A stretch of DNA of 35,025 nt from Sulfurovaceae bacterium (GTDB lineage: Bacteria; Campylobacterota; Campylobacteria; Campylobacterales; Sulfurovaceae). The translations under genes and the position numbers were made by a program. The notes below the pieces were generated by a model. The model worked only from the letters and a program-made list of their open reading frames with translations. It was not told where the DNA came from and made no database searches. Shown here one piece after another: positions 1 through 8,023 of this stretch. Position 1 is the stretch's first letter. Each line of letters opens with the position of its first letter. The stretch is taken from the NCBI GenBank assembly GCA_016744805.1, contig JADGDQ010000021.1:1-35025 (forward strand), given 5' to 3'.

Positions 1-1
1 A

Positions 2-949
2 GATAATAGTAAGAAAAGAAATGCTAATGCTAGTCAAAAACTAGACTATTCAATAATTGAAAATTTTTTAAAATTTTCACCATCTGTCGAACTTTCTCGT
101 GGATGTGGTTTTGGTTGTGCTTTCTGTGCAGACAAAGATGTATCTTTAACTCCAAATAAATCTCCTTCTATTTTAATTGATGAAATTATGAATATAATAA
201 AACTTTATAAGGATGAAAAATTAAATTTTTATTTTCAATCTTCTATTTTTACATCAAGTAAAGAATGGTCTAATCAATTTTTAAAGTTATATCAGCAAAA
301 TAAATTAGAATTCTCTTGGCGTTGTGAAACAAGAGCAGATATTCATTTAGATAGAGAAACAATCCAAAATTTGGCAAAAAGTGGATTGAAAATTTTTGAT
401 ATTGGTTTAGAATCAGGAAGTAAAATACAACTAAAAAGAATGAATAAAAGTCAAAAGCCAATTAAATATTTAAAACAAGCAAGTAACTTATTAAAGTTAT
501 GTTATGAATATGGTATATGGGTTAAAATTAATATTATGTTTTATCCAGAAGAGACTAAAGATACAATTGCAGAAACAAAAGCTTTTTTAGATGAACATAA
601 GAAATATATCAAAGGTATTTCTGCCTATCCTATGATAATATATAATACAGATAAATATGCTCAAGATTTCTTAGATGAGATTATTAATAAAGGTGGTTCA
701 GCAATAAATGGTAAAATTGAAAGCAATGGAATTACTGAAATAAATTTTTCTAAAGATTTAACAAACTTGGAAGCAAAGGCAGAAGCATTGAAAATTTCAA
801 GACGATATATGAGCCAAAGAGATTATTTTGATTTAAAATCATTTAGTTATTTTCCTAGAGATTATACATATTATGATTTTATAATGGTATATAAAAATAT
901 AGATGAAGAAAAATTACCTTTTATTAAAAATAAGGAAAAAGAATGTTAA
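2..949 (+). CDS. Radical SAM protein, 3' part (cut by left window edge)
   Basis: The frame is open from the first bases of the window, so the gene begins upstream of it. About 315 codons are visible. Residues shortly before base 140 read [13 protein letters not shown], the CX3CX2C motif that binds the [4Fe-4S] cluster and S-adenosylmethionine in radical SAM enzymes. An internal ATG at 188 lies after this motif, so it cannot be the true start. Further on, WRCETRADI and GLESGS fit the later strands of the radical SAM barrel. The RGCxFxC style is common in B12-dependent radical SAM proteins, whose cobalamin-binding domain would sit in the missing N-terminal part; that is inference. The substrate cannot be named. 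The stop overlaps the next gene (dGTPase-like) by 7 bp, so the two are almost certainly cotranscribed. The gene is strongly AT-rich compared with mdh, which suggests acquired DNA. Confidence 0.85.
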   Translation, partial: DNSKKRNANASQKLDYSIIENFLKFSPSVELSRGCGFGCAFCADKDVSLTPNKSPSILIDEIMNIIKLYKDEKLNFYFQSSIFTSSKEWSNQFLKLYQQNKLEFSWRCETRADIHLDRETIQNLAKSGLKIFDIGLESGSKIQLKRMNKSQKPIKYLKQASNLLKLCYEYGIWVKINIMFYPEETKDTIAETKAFLDEHKKYIKGISAYPMIIYNTDKYAQDFLDEIINKGGSAINGKIESNGITEINFSKDLTNLEAKAEALKISRRYMSQRDYFDLKSFSYFPRDYTYYDFIMVYKNIDEEKLPFIKNKEKEC

Positions 950-2280
950 ATAAATTATTATCTAAAAAAAGATACAAAAATAAAGAATTAGTTTCTGATA
1001 AAGAGGAAGAATTTTATCGAAGTAGTTTTCATAAAGATTATGATAGATTAATTTTTTCTAATTCATTTAGAAGATTATCTCGGAAAACACAGGTTCATCC
1101 CTTATCTAAAAATGATCATATACATAATAGGCTTACCCATAGTTTAGAAGTTGCAAGTGTTGGAAGAAGTTTAGGGTTAATGGCTGGGGAGTTTTTACAA
1201 AAAAAATATCCCGAAGATGATATTAATCCTTACGATATTGCCTATATTATTCAAACTGCTTGTTTAGCTCATGATATTGGAAATCCTCCTTTTGGACATG
1301 CAGGAGAAGAGGTTATTAAAGAGTGGTTTAAAAAGAATGAAGAAAAATATTTTTTAGAAAATTTAACAGAAGATGAGAGATTAGATTTTCAGCATCTTGA
1401 TGGAAATGCTCAAAGTTTTAGAATTGTTACTAAGTTGGAACATAATTTATTTAAGGGTGGAATGTGTCTTACTTTTGCTACTTTAGGAGCATTAGTTAAA
1501 TATCCGTATTCCTCTAGTAATTGTGTAAAAACTGAAAAATCTAAATTTAATTTTTTTCAAAGTGAAAAAGATTTTTTTAAAATTTTATTTACTGAACTTG
1601 AATTAACAAATAAAGATGGAAAATATAAAAGACACCCTTTTTCATATTTGATGGAAGCTTCTGATGATATCTGTTATGGTTTATTAGATTTACAAGATGC
1701 TATTGAATTAAAACTTATTGCATTAACAAATGTCGAAGATATTTTTAAATTACTTTGTGAAAAAGATATTTTTGATGATATTTACAATGGGGACTATTTA
1801 GATATTATCAAAATAGAAAAATTGGTTGCAGATTCTATTAATAATTTAGCAAAGCATACTATGCAAGTTTTTGAGGCTAATTTTGATGATATTTTGAATG
1901 ATACACAAAAAGCAAATGATTTAATCAAATTATTTACAGATAATAATTTAAAAGAAGGAATTAATAAAGCTAAAAAAATAGCACAAGAAAAAGTTTTTAA
2001 TGAAAAGAGAAAAATTGAGTTAGAATTGGGAGCTTATAATATTATTGAAACCTTATTAGATAGTTTAATCTTAGCTACATACGAATTACATCAAGAAAAA
2101 GATGAAAATAAATTAACTTTTAGGAATAAAAGAGCATTGGCACTTATGGGTGAAAATAAACCTAAACTAGAAGAAAATTTATATTCAATGTACCAAAGAG
2201 TTATTGATTATATTGTAGGAATGACAGATAATCATGCACAATATATTGCTAGTCAATTAAATGGTGCTTTAAGGTATTAA
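943..2280 (+). CDS. dgt: dGTPase-like HD-domain deoxynucleotide triphosphohydrolase
   Basis: 445 aa. Members of this family cut a deoxynucleoside triphosphate (classically dGTP) into nucleoside and triphosphate, and they shape dNTP pools. The family landmarks are present in order: [11 protein letters not shown] (about 41-51), the first metal-binding histidine in [10 protein letters not shown] (61-70), the HD pair H110-D111 in [15 protein letters not shown], the DGNAQSFRI stretch, and a later [11 protein letters not shown] aspartate motif. The catalytic set looks intact and the length is normal for the shorter dGTPases. The start ATG at 943 has AAGGA at 932-936 and lies inside the end of the radical SAM gene, so translation is probably coupled. 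Some dGTPases deplete dNTPs during phage infection. A defence role here is only a hypothesis, supported by AT-rich codon use and the unusual partner. Specificity for dGTP over other dNTPs cannot be read from sequence. Confidence 0.9.
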   Translation: MLNKLLSKKRYKNKELVSDKEEEFYRSSFHKDYDRLIFSNSFRRLSRKTQVHPLSKNDHIHNRLTHSLEVASVGRSLGLMAGEFLQKKYPEDDINPYDIAYIIQTACLAHDIGNPPFGHAGEEVIKEWFKKNEEKYFLENLTEDERLDFQHLDGNAQSFRIVTKLEHNLFKGGMCLTFATLGALVKYPYSSSNCVKTEKSKFNFFQSEKDFFKILFTELELTNKDGKYKRHPFSYLMEASDDICYGLLDLQDAIELKLIALTNVEDIFKLLCEKDIFDDIYNGDYLDIIKIEKLVADSINNLAKHTMQVFEANFDDILNDTQKANDLIKLFTDNNLKEGINKAKKIAQEKVFNEKRKIELELGAYNIIETLLDSLILATYELHQEKDENKLTFRNKRALALMGENKPKLEENLYSMYQRVIDYIVGMTDNHAQYIASQLNGALRY

Positions 2281-2338
2281 ATTAATAACCCTAAAATAGT
2301 AACAGTTTTATTGTAAAATTATATAACTAAAAGTTAAA

Positions 2339-2354
2339 TATATACTAGTATATA
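2339..2354. repeat. 16-bp perfect palindrome
   Basis: The bases TATATACTAGTATATA equal their own reverse complement. The palindrome lies 59 bp after the dGTPase stop, in the 301-bp gap before mdh. No function is assigned. In such AT-rich DNA a palindrome this long is suggestive but not decisive. Confidence 0.5.
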
Positions 2355-2461
2355 AAATTTATCTAAAAAACTGTTTCATCTCTTCTCAAAACTATAAGTC
2401 GCTAGTTCTTTTATTCTAATAGTTTCTAGTTTGTTACCAACTCTTGTTATAATTAGATTAT

Positions 2462-2558
2462 CTTGTTCAGATATATTTTTGTTTTCAAAACAGTGTTTGA
2501 TAATATATCTATATGATAATATATTATCAAACCCTCTATTGGAAATAAGATGAACAAG
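2462..2558 (+). promoter_or_regulatory. Nested inverted repeats upstream of mdh (possible structured leader or operator)
   Basis: This is the main content of the non-coding stretch 2281-2581. CTTGTTCA at 2462-2469 is exactly complementary to TGAACAAG at 2551-2558. Inside this pair lies a perfect 14-bp inverted repeat, GTTTGATAATATAT at 2495-2508 with its complement at 2519-2532, around a 10-nt loop. A short palindrome GTTTTCAAAAC sits at 2481-2491. As RNA, the outer pair would close a stem around a strong hairpin. As DNA, the inner arms could be a dimeric repressor site. The element ends 23 bp before the mdh start. I do not recognise a known riboswitch. It could regulate mdh, or mark the edge of the accessory DNA to the left. 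Confidence 0.5.
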
Positions 2559-2581
2559 TAATATTATTTACAAGGATTTTA

Positions 2582-3535
2582 ATGGCAAAAGGTAAAAAAG
2601 TAACAGTGATCGGCACAGGTAACTTTGGTTCTACAGTTGCATTTATTTTAGCAATGAATGGTACTTGTCATAATGTTGTATTACGAAGTCGTAATATCAA
2701 CCTGGCAAAAGGAAAAGCACTTGATATGTCACAAGCAGCCAATGCAGCAAGACAGCATACTGTTGTGAAGGCGGCAAAAGAACCAGCAGATATAGCAGGT
2801 TCTGATGTGGTTGTTATTACAGCAGGAGCTGCAAGAACTCCAGGAATGAGTAGAGATGATTTATTGCTTAATAATGCTAAGATTGTAAGATTATATGCAA
2901 AAGAGATTAAAGAGTTTGCTCCTGATGCAGTTGTTGTGGTTGTCTCTAATCCTTTGGATGTAATGACGCATGTAGTGCTTAAAGAGACAGGCTTTCCTAG
3001 AGAAAGAGTCCTTGGTATGGCAGGTATTTTAGACTCTGCACGAATGGCACATTTTATTTTTGAAAAACTTGAATATGGTGCAGGTCAGATTAGAGCTACT
3101 GTTATGGGTGGACATGGTGATACTATGGTTCCACTTCCTAAGTTTACAACTGTTGCAGGTGTTCCTATCCAAGATGTACTCTCCCAAGATGAGATAGATG
3201 AGATTATAGAAAAAACTAAAAATGGTGGTGCAGAGATTGTTAATCTCTTAGGCGATGGTTCGGCATATTATGCTCCTGCTAAATCTACTATTGTAATGGT
3301 TGAAGCAATTCTCAAAGATACCAATCAAATCCACTCATGTGCAGTAGCCCTAGAGGGTGAATATGGATATAATGATATTGTATCAGGTGTTCCTGCTATG
3401 ATTGGTGCTAATGGTGCAGAGAAGATTATTGAGATGACACTTAATGATTCACAAGCAAAACGATTTGAAAAATCTGTTGCTTCTGTAAAAGATATGATTA
3501 CTACACTCGAAGAGTTAAAGTTCTTTGAAGAGTAA
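2582..3535 (+). CDS. mdh: Malate dehydrogenase (LDH-like family), possibly NADP-preferring
   Basis: 317 aa, full length. The enzyme interconverts malate and oxaloacetate in the TCA cycle, probably run reductively in this group. The Rossmann loop GTGNFG is at residues 11-16. Substrate and catalytic residues of the LDH/MDH family are visible: R85 and R91 in GAARTPGMSR, N123, D151, R154, and the catalytic His/Asp in GGHGDTMVP (H178, D180). The oddity is at the end of the second Rossmann strand. NAD-specific members have an acidic residue that holds the adenosine ribose, but here the strand reads VVLRSRN (R35-S36-R37). Ser/Arg at this place usually favours NADP(H). The start ATG has AAGGA at 2572-2576. 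Codon use is less AT-biased than in the two genes to the left, so the core chromosome seems to begin here. A hairpin follows the stop. Confidence 0.93.
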   Translation: MAKGKKVTVIGTGNFGSTVAFILAMNGTCHNVVLRSRNINLAKGKALDMSQAANAARQHTVVKAAKEPADIAGSDVVVITAGAARTPGMSRDDLLLNNAKIVRLYAKEIKEFAPDAVVVVVSNPLDVMTHVVLKETGFPRERVLGMAGILDSARMAHFIFEKLEYGAGQIRATVMGGHGDTMVPLPKFTTVAGVPIQDVLSQDEIDEIIEKTKNGGAEIVNLLGDGSAYYAPAKSTIVMVEAILKDTNQIHSCAVALEGEYGYNDIVSGVPAMIGANGAEKIIEMTLNDSQAKRFEKSVASVKDMITTLEELKFFEE

Positions 3536-3560
3536 AAGCATACCCTTTTTGGGTATACTT
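3536..3560. terminator. Hairpin between convergent mdh and ccsBA
   Basis: ATACCC at 3540-3545 pairs with GGGTAT at 3551-3556 around a TTTTT loop. The stem extends outward with one mismatch to 3536/3560. The + strand continues into a T-rich stretch. It starts right at the mdh stop, and ccsBA ends at 3579 on the other strand, so it may serve both genes. Confidence 0.6.
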
Positions 3561-3578
3561 ATATTTACTTCTTCTTTT

Positions 3579-6500
3579 TTATACTAATTTCCTATTTCTA
3601 GCAGCCATAAGAGTTAACACTAACAGTCCTGCAATAGAATACCATGCCCATAATGGAAAGGGTATAGGGTCTCCTGCTGCATACGAGTGTAAACCTGAGA
3701 GATAATAGTTGACTCCAAAGTAGGTCATAAGTACAGTGCTATAAGCCCATACAGAAGCTACATTAAATGCATACGAGGATTTAAGAGCAGGAATAAATCG
3801 TAAGTGCAATACCGTAGCATAGATTAAAATAGTTACCGCAGCCCATGTCTCTTTGGGATCCCAGCCCCAGTATCTTCCCCAACTCTCATTTGCCCAAACA
3901 CCACCAAGGAAGTTTCCTACAGTCATCAGTATAAGTCCAATAATAAGGCTCATCTCTGCTAGGTTGGTTAGCTCTTTGATAGAGCGGTCTATATTCTCTT
4001 TATTTTGTTGTGAGCGAATAATAAAGAGTATAAGAACAAAGAGTGATAAAATAGAGCCAAGCCCCAAAAATCCATCACCAGAGATAATAGTGGCAACATG
4101 AATCATAAGCCAATAGGATTTGAGTACAGGGACAAGATTGGTGATTTCTGGATTAATAAAGCTCATATGTGCCACACCCATAGTAACTCCTGCCAAAAGT
4201 GCAGCTCCTGCTAGAGCAAATGGAGAATTTTTGGCAAGAATTAGCCCTGCAAATACTGTAGAAGCAGCAATAAAGACTATGGACTCATAGGCATTACTCC
4301 AAGGGGCATGGTCTGCTATATACCAACGAATTCCCATACCAACTACATGGATAATAAACCCAAAAATAAGTACAGCCCAAGCAATACGCATAATCAATTT
4401 AATATTAAATTGAGGCTTCAATACATTAACAAAGGCAAAAATAAGTAAAATTATTCCCAAAAGAAGATACAAAGGCACAAGCCGACTAAAAAGACCTAGA
4501 GAGTTATATTTAATCTCCATAGAAATTCTATCTTTGCTTGGGATTACCGCTTCTCCATAAAACTTTTGATATTTAGCAATGACATCAAGAGCTTTATCTG
4601 CTTTGTCCCAATTGCCACTTTTAATTCCCTCTTCTATGCTTTGGAAATAGCTCATGGTAATAAGCTGTACCATTTGACTCTCTTTTCCTGGGAAACTTTT
4701 GATAGCTTCTACAGGTGAGAGCCATTTATTGTTTTTGTCTTTGGGCTTAGGGTAAATAGCCAATAAAGAACCCATATAAACCATATACGATACATTTACT
4801 CTCTCATCAGCTTTAATAAGCTCTTTGTCATATTGAGTCTTTTCCAAAGGTTTTTTACGAACAGCTTTTGCTATATCTTCGTATATTTTATACTCATTTT
4901 TGGCTGTAAAAAAATCTGTAAATTTAGCATGTTTTGCAGATTTATCTAGTCCCAAAGCTAGAGCTATCTTAGGATGTCCAATTTTTATCATAGCAATGGT
5001 TTGATAGAGTTCAGGTTTTGTCATCATTCCTAAAATCATTTGATTAGAAGAGAGACCAAAAAGAGATGATTTACCTGAAATCTTTGCAATAACATCATGA
5101 GAGAGAGTATCTATAGGTTTCATACGCCCTTGGTGGTCTTGTACTGCTAGGTAACCAAACTTATTGGCATGTTCACTACTATATTTTTGAATCAGCTCTA
5201 AAGTCTCTGCCTCTATCTCTTGGGCTTGTAGAGGTGTGCTAGAGTAGAGTGAGGCAACTATAGCTATAATTGCCAAGGCTTGATTTTGTAGTTTTTTAGC
5301 TCCTTTTAATAACATTTGAAAGCGTCCTTTAGATATAAAAAGTCCCCAAACCATACCAATGGTGAGTAGTAAGTACCCTAGATAAGTAGGAAGAGTCCCA
5401 GGGTCATGATTTACAGAGAGTATTGTTCCTTTTTCATCCATATCATAAGAGGATTGAAAGAATCTGTAGTTTCTATGGTCTAGTACATTATTCATAAATA
5501 TTCTATAAGGTTTTTCTATATTTTGCTCTTTATCTATGAGTATTACATCACTCGCATACGAAGAGGGAGTCATAGACCCGGGGTATCGTTCTAAATCAAA
5601 CTTAACAAGTTTTATAAAAAATGGAATATCTATAACTTTAGCACCATAAGAGATCATAACTTTAACACCATCTAAAGATATCTCTTCTATATCTCCCACA
5701 GTTCCTTTTCTTGATACAAGATCTACTATTTTAGATTTTTCTCCAACACTAAGTTCTAAACGCAAAAGTTCTGCCTGTCCAGATTTTGATTTATACCCTG
5801 TAGAAGTATAGTCTACAATAGCTTTTTCATGTATAGATTTTAAAACTACAGCATTATCAGCAAATTGATAAAGATATCTTTGTTGGAGTGTATTAATTCC
5901 TTGAGGTATATCACCACTACTTTTATCTTCCATCTTAAGATAAGTTACAGGGTAGTTTGTATTCATAGTAAGTGAACCGTTGCTATCTGAGATTAAAAAT
6001 TGAGGTTTTTGGCTTGTAATATTAGTATTATAGGAGAGAATAAAGCTACCAGCATCATAATAGTCTCCGCTTGATAGGGTGACAATTTTACCTTGTGCCT
6101 TAGAACCAGCAACCTTAAATTCTAATATCTTTTTACCTTTAGGGTCATCAATAATACTTTTTTTGGCATTAGGAAGATACTTAATTAATTTTATATCAAC
6201 ATCTTTATCTCCTACGCTCAAAGACTCACTAAGTTTACTAGGAAACATCTCCATAGAAGAGAGGTAAAGTTGTTTTTCATAATTGAGTTTGGAGTTATTG
6301 TTTTCTAAAGAGAGTTGCAAAATTTGTACATCAGATACCATGGTATTACTCATCTCATTTTCTCTAATATGCATTATCCCCTCAAACCCAACAAAACGGG
6401 TCATTGCTGCACCAATGGCAATAATTAAAAAGGAGAAGTGAAATATAAAAACAGGTAAACGGTTTTTATAGGATTTATATTTGAGCATATTATATGAGAG

Positions 6501-6671
6501 TATACTAATAAAATACAATAAAAAAAACTCAAACCACTGGGCATTATAAACCAAAGCCCTAGCTGTTTGTGTTCCATAATCATTTTCTATAAATGTTGCT
6601 ACACCTACAGTAATTCCAAAAAGAAACATTACTAATACTGCCATCTTCATGGAGAACAAAACTTTAACCAT
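3579..6671 (-). CDS. ccsBA: Cytochrome c biogenesis protein CcsBA (ResB-ResC fusion)
   Basis: About 1030 aa, the normal size for the fused system II heme exporter and cytochrome c synthetase. It carries heme across the inner membrane and attaches it to CXXCH motifs outside. The N-terminal half is ResB/CcsB-like: several membrane segments in the first 110 residues, one with a histidine (FIFHFSFLIIAIGA), then a large periplasmic region and another segment near 'TYLGYLLLTIGMVWGLF'. The C-terminal part is CcsA-like, multi-spanning, with the tryptophan-rich heme-handling motif WGRYWGWDPKETW near residue 940 and histidines in HAPWSNAYES, LMIHVATI and GLHSYA. The frame can be extended to a TTG at 6692, but AAGGA lies between that TTG and the ATG at 6671, so 6671 is the better start. 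The gene is transcribed divergently from mogA and alone on its strand. Later genes in the window encode a CXXCH protein that would need this machinery. Confidence 0.95.
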   Translation of the reverse strand: MVKVLFSMKMAVLVMFLFGITVGVATFIENDYGTQTARALVYNAQWFEFFLLYFISILSYNMLKYKSYKNRLPVFIFHFSFLIIAIGAAMTRFVGFEGIMHIRENEMSNTMVSDVQILQLSLENNNSKLNYEKQLYLSSMEMFPSKLSESLSVGDKDVDIKLIKYLPNAKKSIIDDPKGKKILEFKVAGSKAQGKIVTLSSGDYYDAGSFILSYNTNITSQKPQFLISDSNGSLTMNTNYPVTYLKMEDKSSGDIPQGINTLQQRYLYQFADNAVVLKSIHEKAIVDYTSTGYKSKSGQAELLRLELSVGEKSKIVDLVSRKGTVGDIEEISLDGVKVMISYGAKVIDIPFFIKLVKFDLERYPGSMTPSSYASDVILIDKEQNIEKPYRIFMNNVLDHRNYRFFQSSYDMDEKGTILSVNHDPGTLPTYLGYLLLTIGMVWGLFISKGRFQMLLKGAKKLQNQALAIIAIVASLYSSTPLQAQEIEAETLELIQKYSSEHANKFGYLAVQDHQGRMKPIDTLSHDVIAKISGKSSLFGLSSNQMILGMMTKPELYQTIAMIKIGHPKIALALGLDKSAKHAKFTDFFTAKNEYKIYEDIAKAVRKKPLEKTQYDKELIKADERVNVSYMVYMGSLLAIYPKPKDKNNKWLSPVEAIKSFPGKESQMVQLITMSYFQSIEEGIKSGNWDKADKALDVIAKYQKFYGEAVIPSKDRISMEIKYNSLGLFSRLVPLYLLLGIILLIFAFVNVLKPQFNIKLIMRIAWAVLIFGFIIHVVGMGIRWYIADHAPWSNAYESIVFIAASTVFAGLILAKNSPFALAGAALLAGVTMGVAHMSFINPEITNLVPVLKSYWLMIHVATIISGDGFLGLGSILSLFVLILFIIRSQQNKENIDRSIKELTNLAEMSLIIGLILMTVGNFLGGVWANESWGRYWGWDPKETWAAVTILIYATVLHLRFIPALKSSYAFNVASVWAYSTVLMTYFGVNYYLSGLHSYAAGDPIPFPLWAWYSIAGLLVLTLMAARNRKLV

Positions 6672-6792
6672 ATCTACCACATCCTTGTCCAAATCTTAAA
6701 GGTGCTTATTCTATTATCTTTTATCTTTGAGGATGGTTGAGTTAGTACTTAAGGTAGGTGTTTAATATATTTTTAAGGTAGAATTTTTTTTG

Positions 6793-6801
6793 TGGTATGA
6801 T
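6793..6801 (+). promoter_or_regulatory. Candidate extended -10 promoter for the mogA operon
   Basis: TGG followed by TATGAT matches an extended -10 (TGnTATAAT, one mismatch) 51 bp before the mogA start, after a T-rich run at 6784-6791. No convincing -35 is seen, as is usual for Campylobacterota promoters. Confidence 0.4.
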
Positions 6802-6852
6802 AATCTAAGCTCTTCTAGGTTATAGTTATCTCAAATTAATGAGGATAGACTA

Positions 6853-7386
6853 ATGGATAAAATTAAAATAGGTGTTGTAACCACTAGTGATAGAGCAAGT
6901 GCAGGTATATATGAAGATATTTCAGGAAAAGCAATTATGGATACTATTAATGAATATTTGTTAAATGAGTGTGAGTATGAATATATTTGTATTCCTGATG
7001 AACAACCTCTAATAGAGACCGCTCTTATCAAACTCTCAAGAGATAAAAAATGTGATTTAATTGTAACTACAGGTGGTACAGGTCCATCTATGCGTGATGT
7101 AACCACAGAAGCTACAGAGAATGTATGCCAAAAGCTTCTTCCTGGTTTTGGAGAGCAGATGAGAGCAGTGAGTCTGAAGTATGTTCCAACAGCAATACTC
7201 TCTCGTCAAACAGCAGGTATCTGTAATGGCTCTCTTATTATTAATCTCCCTGGTAAACCAAAATCTATCAAAGAGTGTTTAGATGCAGTGTTCCCTGCTG
7301 TGCCTTATTGTATTGATTTGATTGGTGGAGGCTATATGCAAGCTGACAAGAATGTGGTTGAAATATTTAGACCCAAGCAAAAATAA
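6853..7386 (+). CDS. mogA: Molybdopterin adenylyltransferase MogA
   Basis: 177 aa, the usual length. MogA adenylates molybdopterin before molybdenum insertion, in the cytoplasm. The family signature TTGGTGPSMRDVTTEAT lies at about residues 71-87 and contains the GTGP loop and the conserved aspartate. NLPGKPKSIKECLDAVFPAV near the C-terminus is the second conserved block. GAGGA at 6841-6845 sits 7 nt before the ATG. The gene is followed after 9 bp by a small helical protein and then a thioredoxin-like gene, so all three are probably cotranscribed. Molybdenum cofactor would serve periplasmic reductases or formate dehydrogenase elsewhere in the genome. The closely related MoaB is the main alternative name. 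MogA is favoured because of the downstream PGKPKS block and the length. Confidence 0.88.
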   Translation: MDKIKIGVVTTSDRASAGIYEDISGKAIMDTINEYLLNECEYEYICIPDEQPLIETALIKLSRDKKCDLIVTTGGTGPSMRDVTTEATENVCQKLLPGFGEQMRAVSLKYVPTAILSRQTAGICNGSLIINLPGKPKSIKECLDAVFPAVPYCIDLIGGGYMQADKNVVEIFRPKQK

Positions 7387-7395
7387 GAGCTGTAG

Positions 7396-7611
7396 ATGAA
7401 TATAGAACTTATAGAATCACAAATAAATAGTATCATTCAAGAGTTAGAAAAAGAGGTTATGGAGATTGTAATGGATGAGGGCTTAGATAAACAAAATACA
7501 AATCTAAGAATGAAACCACTAAGCTCTACAAAAAAGATATTAACCAATGCTTTAGAGAGTATCAAAATGGTAAACACGCTTTCAAAAGAAGATATGGAGA
7601 AGATTAAATGA
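7396..7611 (+). CDS. Small hypothetical helical protein
   Basis: 71 aa, not recognised. The sequence is charged and predicted mostly helical, with heptad-like spacing (IESQINSIIQELEKEV), no cysteine, no signal peptide and no membrane segment. It lies 9 bp after mogA and its TGA overlaps the ATG of the next gene (ATGA at 7608-7611). That tight packing is the best evidence that it is translated. No strong ribosome binding site is visible, so it may depend on readthrough coupling from mogA. A role with the thioredoxin-like protein downstream is possible but unsupported. Confidence 0.7.
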   Translation: MNIELIESQINSIIQELEKEVMEIVMDEGLDKQNTNLRMKPLSSTKKILTNALESIKMVNTLSKEDMEKIK

Positions 7612-7928
7612 ACTTAGAAGAGCTTCAAAATACCATTAGAGAAGAGGTAGGTGTACTGCTCTACTTCTCTGGTGAAAACTGCAATGTATGCCATGCCCTA
7701 CGCCCCAAGTTCAAAGAAGTTTTCGATAGCAACTTCCCCCAACTCAAACAAATCTACTTAGATGCACAAGAGAATATAGAAATCTCTGCACACTATCAAG
7801 TATTTTCTGTACCAACTATGATTATTTTTATGGACGGCAAAGAGTTCGCTAGAGAAGGAAGAAGCGTAAGCCTACACCAACTCACCCAAAAACTGCAACG
7901 ACCCTATGGTATGATGACGGAAAATTAG
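7608..7928 (+). CDS. Thioredoxin-like protein with CNVC active site
   Basis: 106 aa, the size of a single thioredoxin fold, without signal peptide, so cytoplasmic. The redox motif C25-N-V-C28 sits after the expected strand (VLLYFSGENC), and the cis-proline loop is SVPT (P69). The usual WCGPC is replaced by NCNVC, which changes redox potential and partner choice. It is therefore a thioredoxin family member rather than the main TrxA. The ATG overlaps the stop of the 71-aa gene by 4 bp. It is the last gene of the mogA operon, and about 95 bp of AT-rich DNA separates it from the ATPase cassette. A general disulfide reductase role is the safest reading. Confidence 0.85.
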   Translation: MNLEELQNTIREEVGVLLYFSGENCNVCHALRPKFKEVFDSNFPQLKQIYLDAQENIEISAHYQVFSVPTMIIFMDGKEFAREGRSVSLHQLTQKLQRPYGMMTEN

Positions 7929-7968
7929 AGTTAGTGGATAACATTTGTAAAAATAAAGATAATGTATA

Positions 7969-7991
7969 TATAATGAGCTTTTGATTATAAT
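7969..7991 (+). promoter_or_regulatory. Two candidate -10 boxes before the AAA ATPase gene
   Basis: TATAAT occurs at 7969-7974 and again at 7986-7991, 32-50 bp upstream of the ATPase start at 8024. They suggest that the cassette has its own promoter and is not read only from the mogA operon. In such AT-rich DNA, chance matches are likely. Confidence 0.35.
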
Positions 7992-8023
7992 TTAGAAATC
8001 TAAAATATTGCAAGTAGGAAATT

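Noticed and set aside
2-949. Prokaryotic viperin
   Set aside because: The cluster motif is [10 protein letters not shown], typical of general or B12-type radical SAM enzymes, and lacks the viperin CNYxCxFC pattern.
6671-6692. Longer ccsBA start at TTG 6692
   Set aside because: No ribosome site lies before the TTG, while AAGGA precedes the ATG at 6671.
6831-7106. Open frame on the minus strand over the start of mogA
   Set aside because: It overlaps the clear MogA coding region and its promoter and has no family features.
7396-7928. Toxin-antitoxin pair made of the 71-aa and 106-aa genes
   Set aside because: The second gene is a clear thioredoxin fold with active-site cysteines, and the two belong to the mogA operon.
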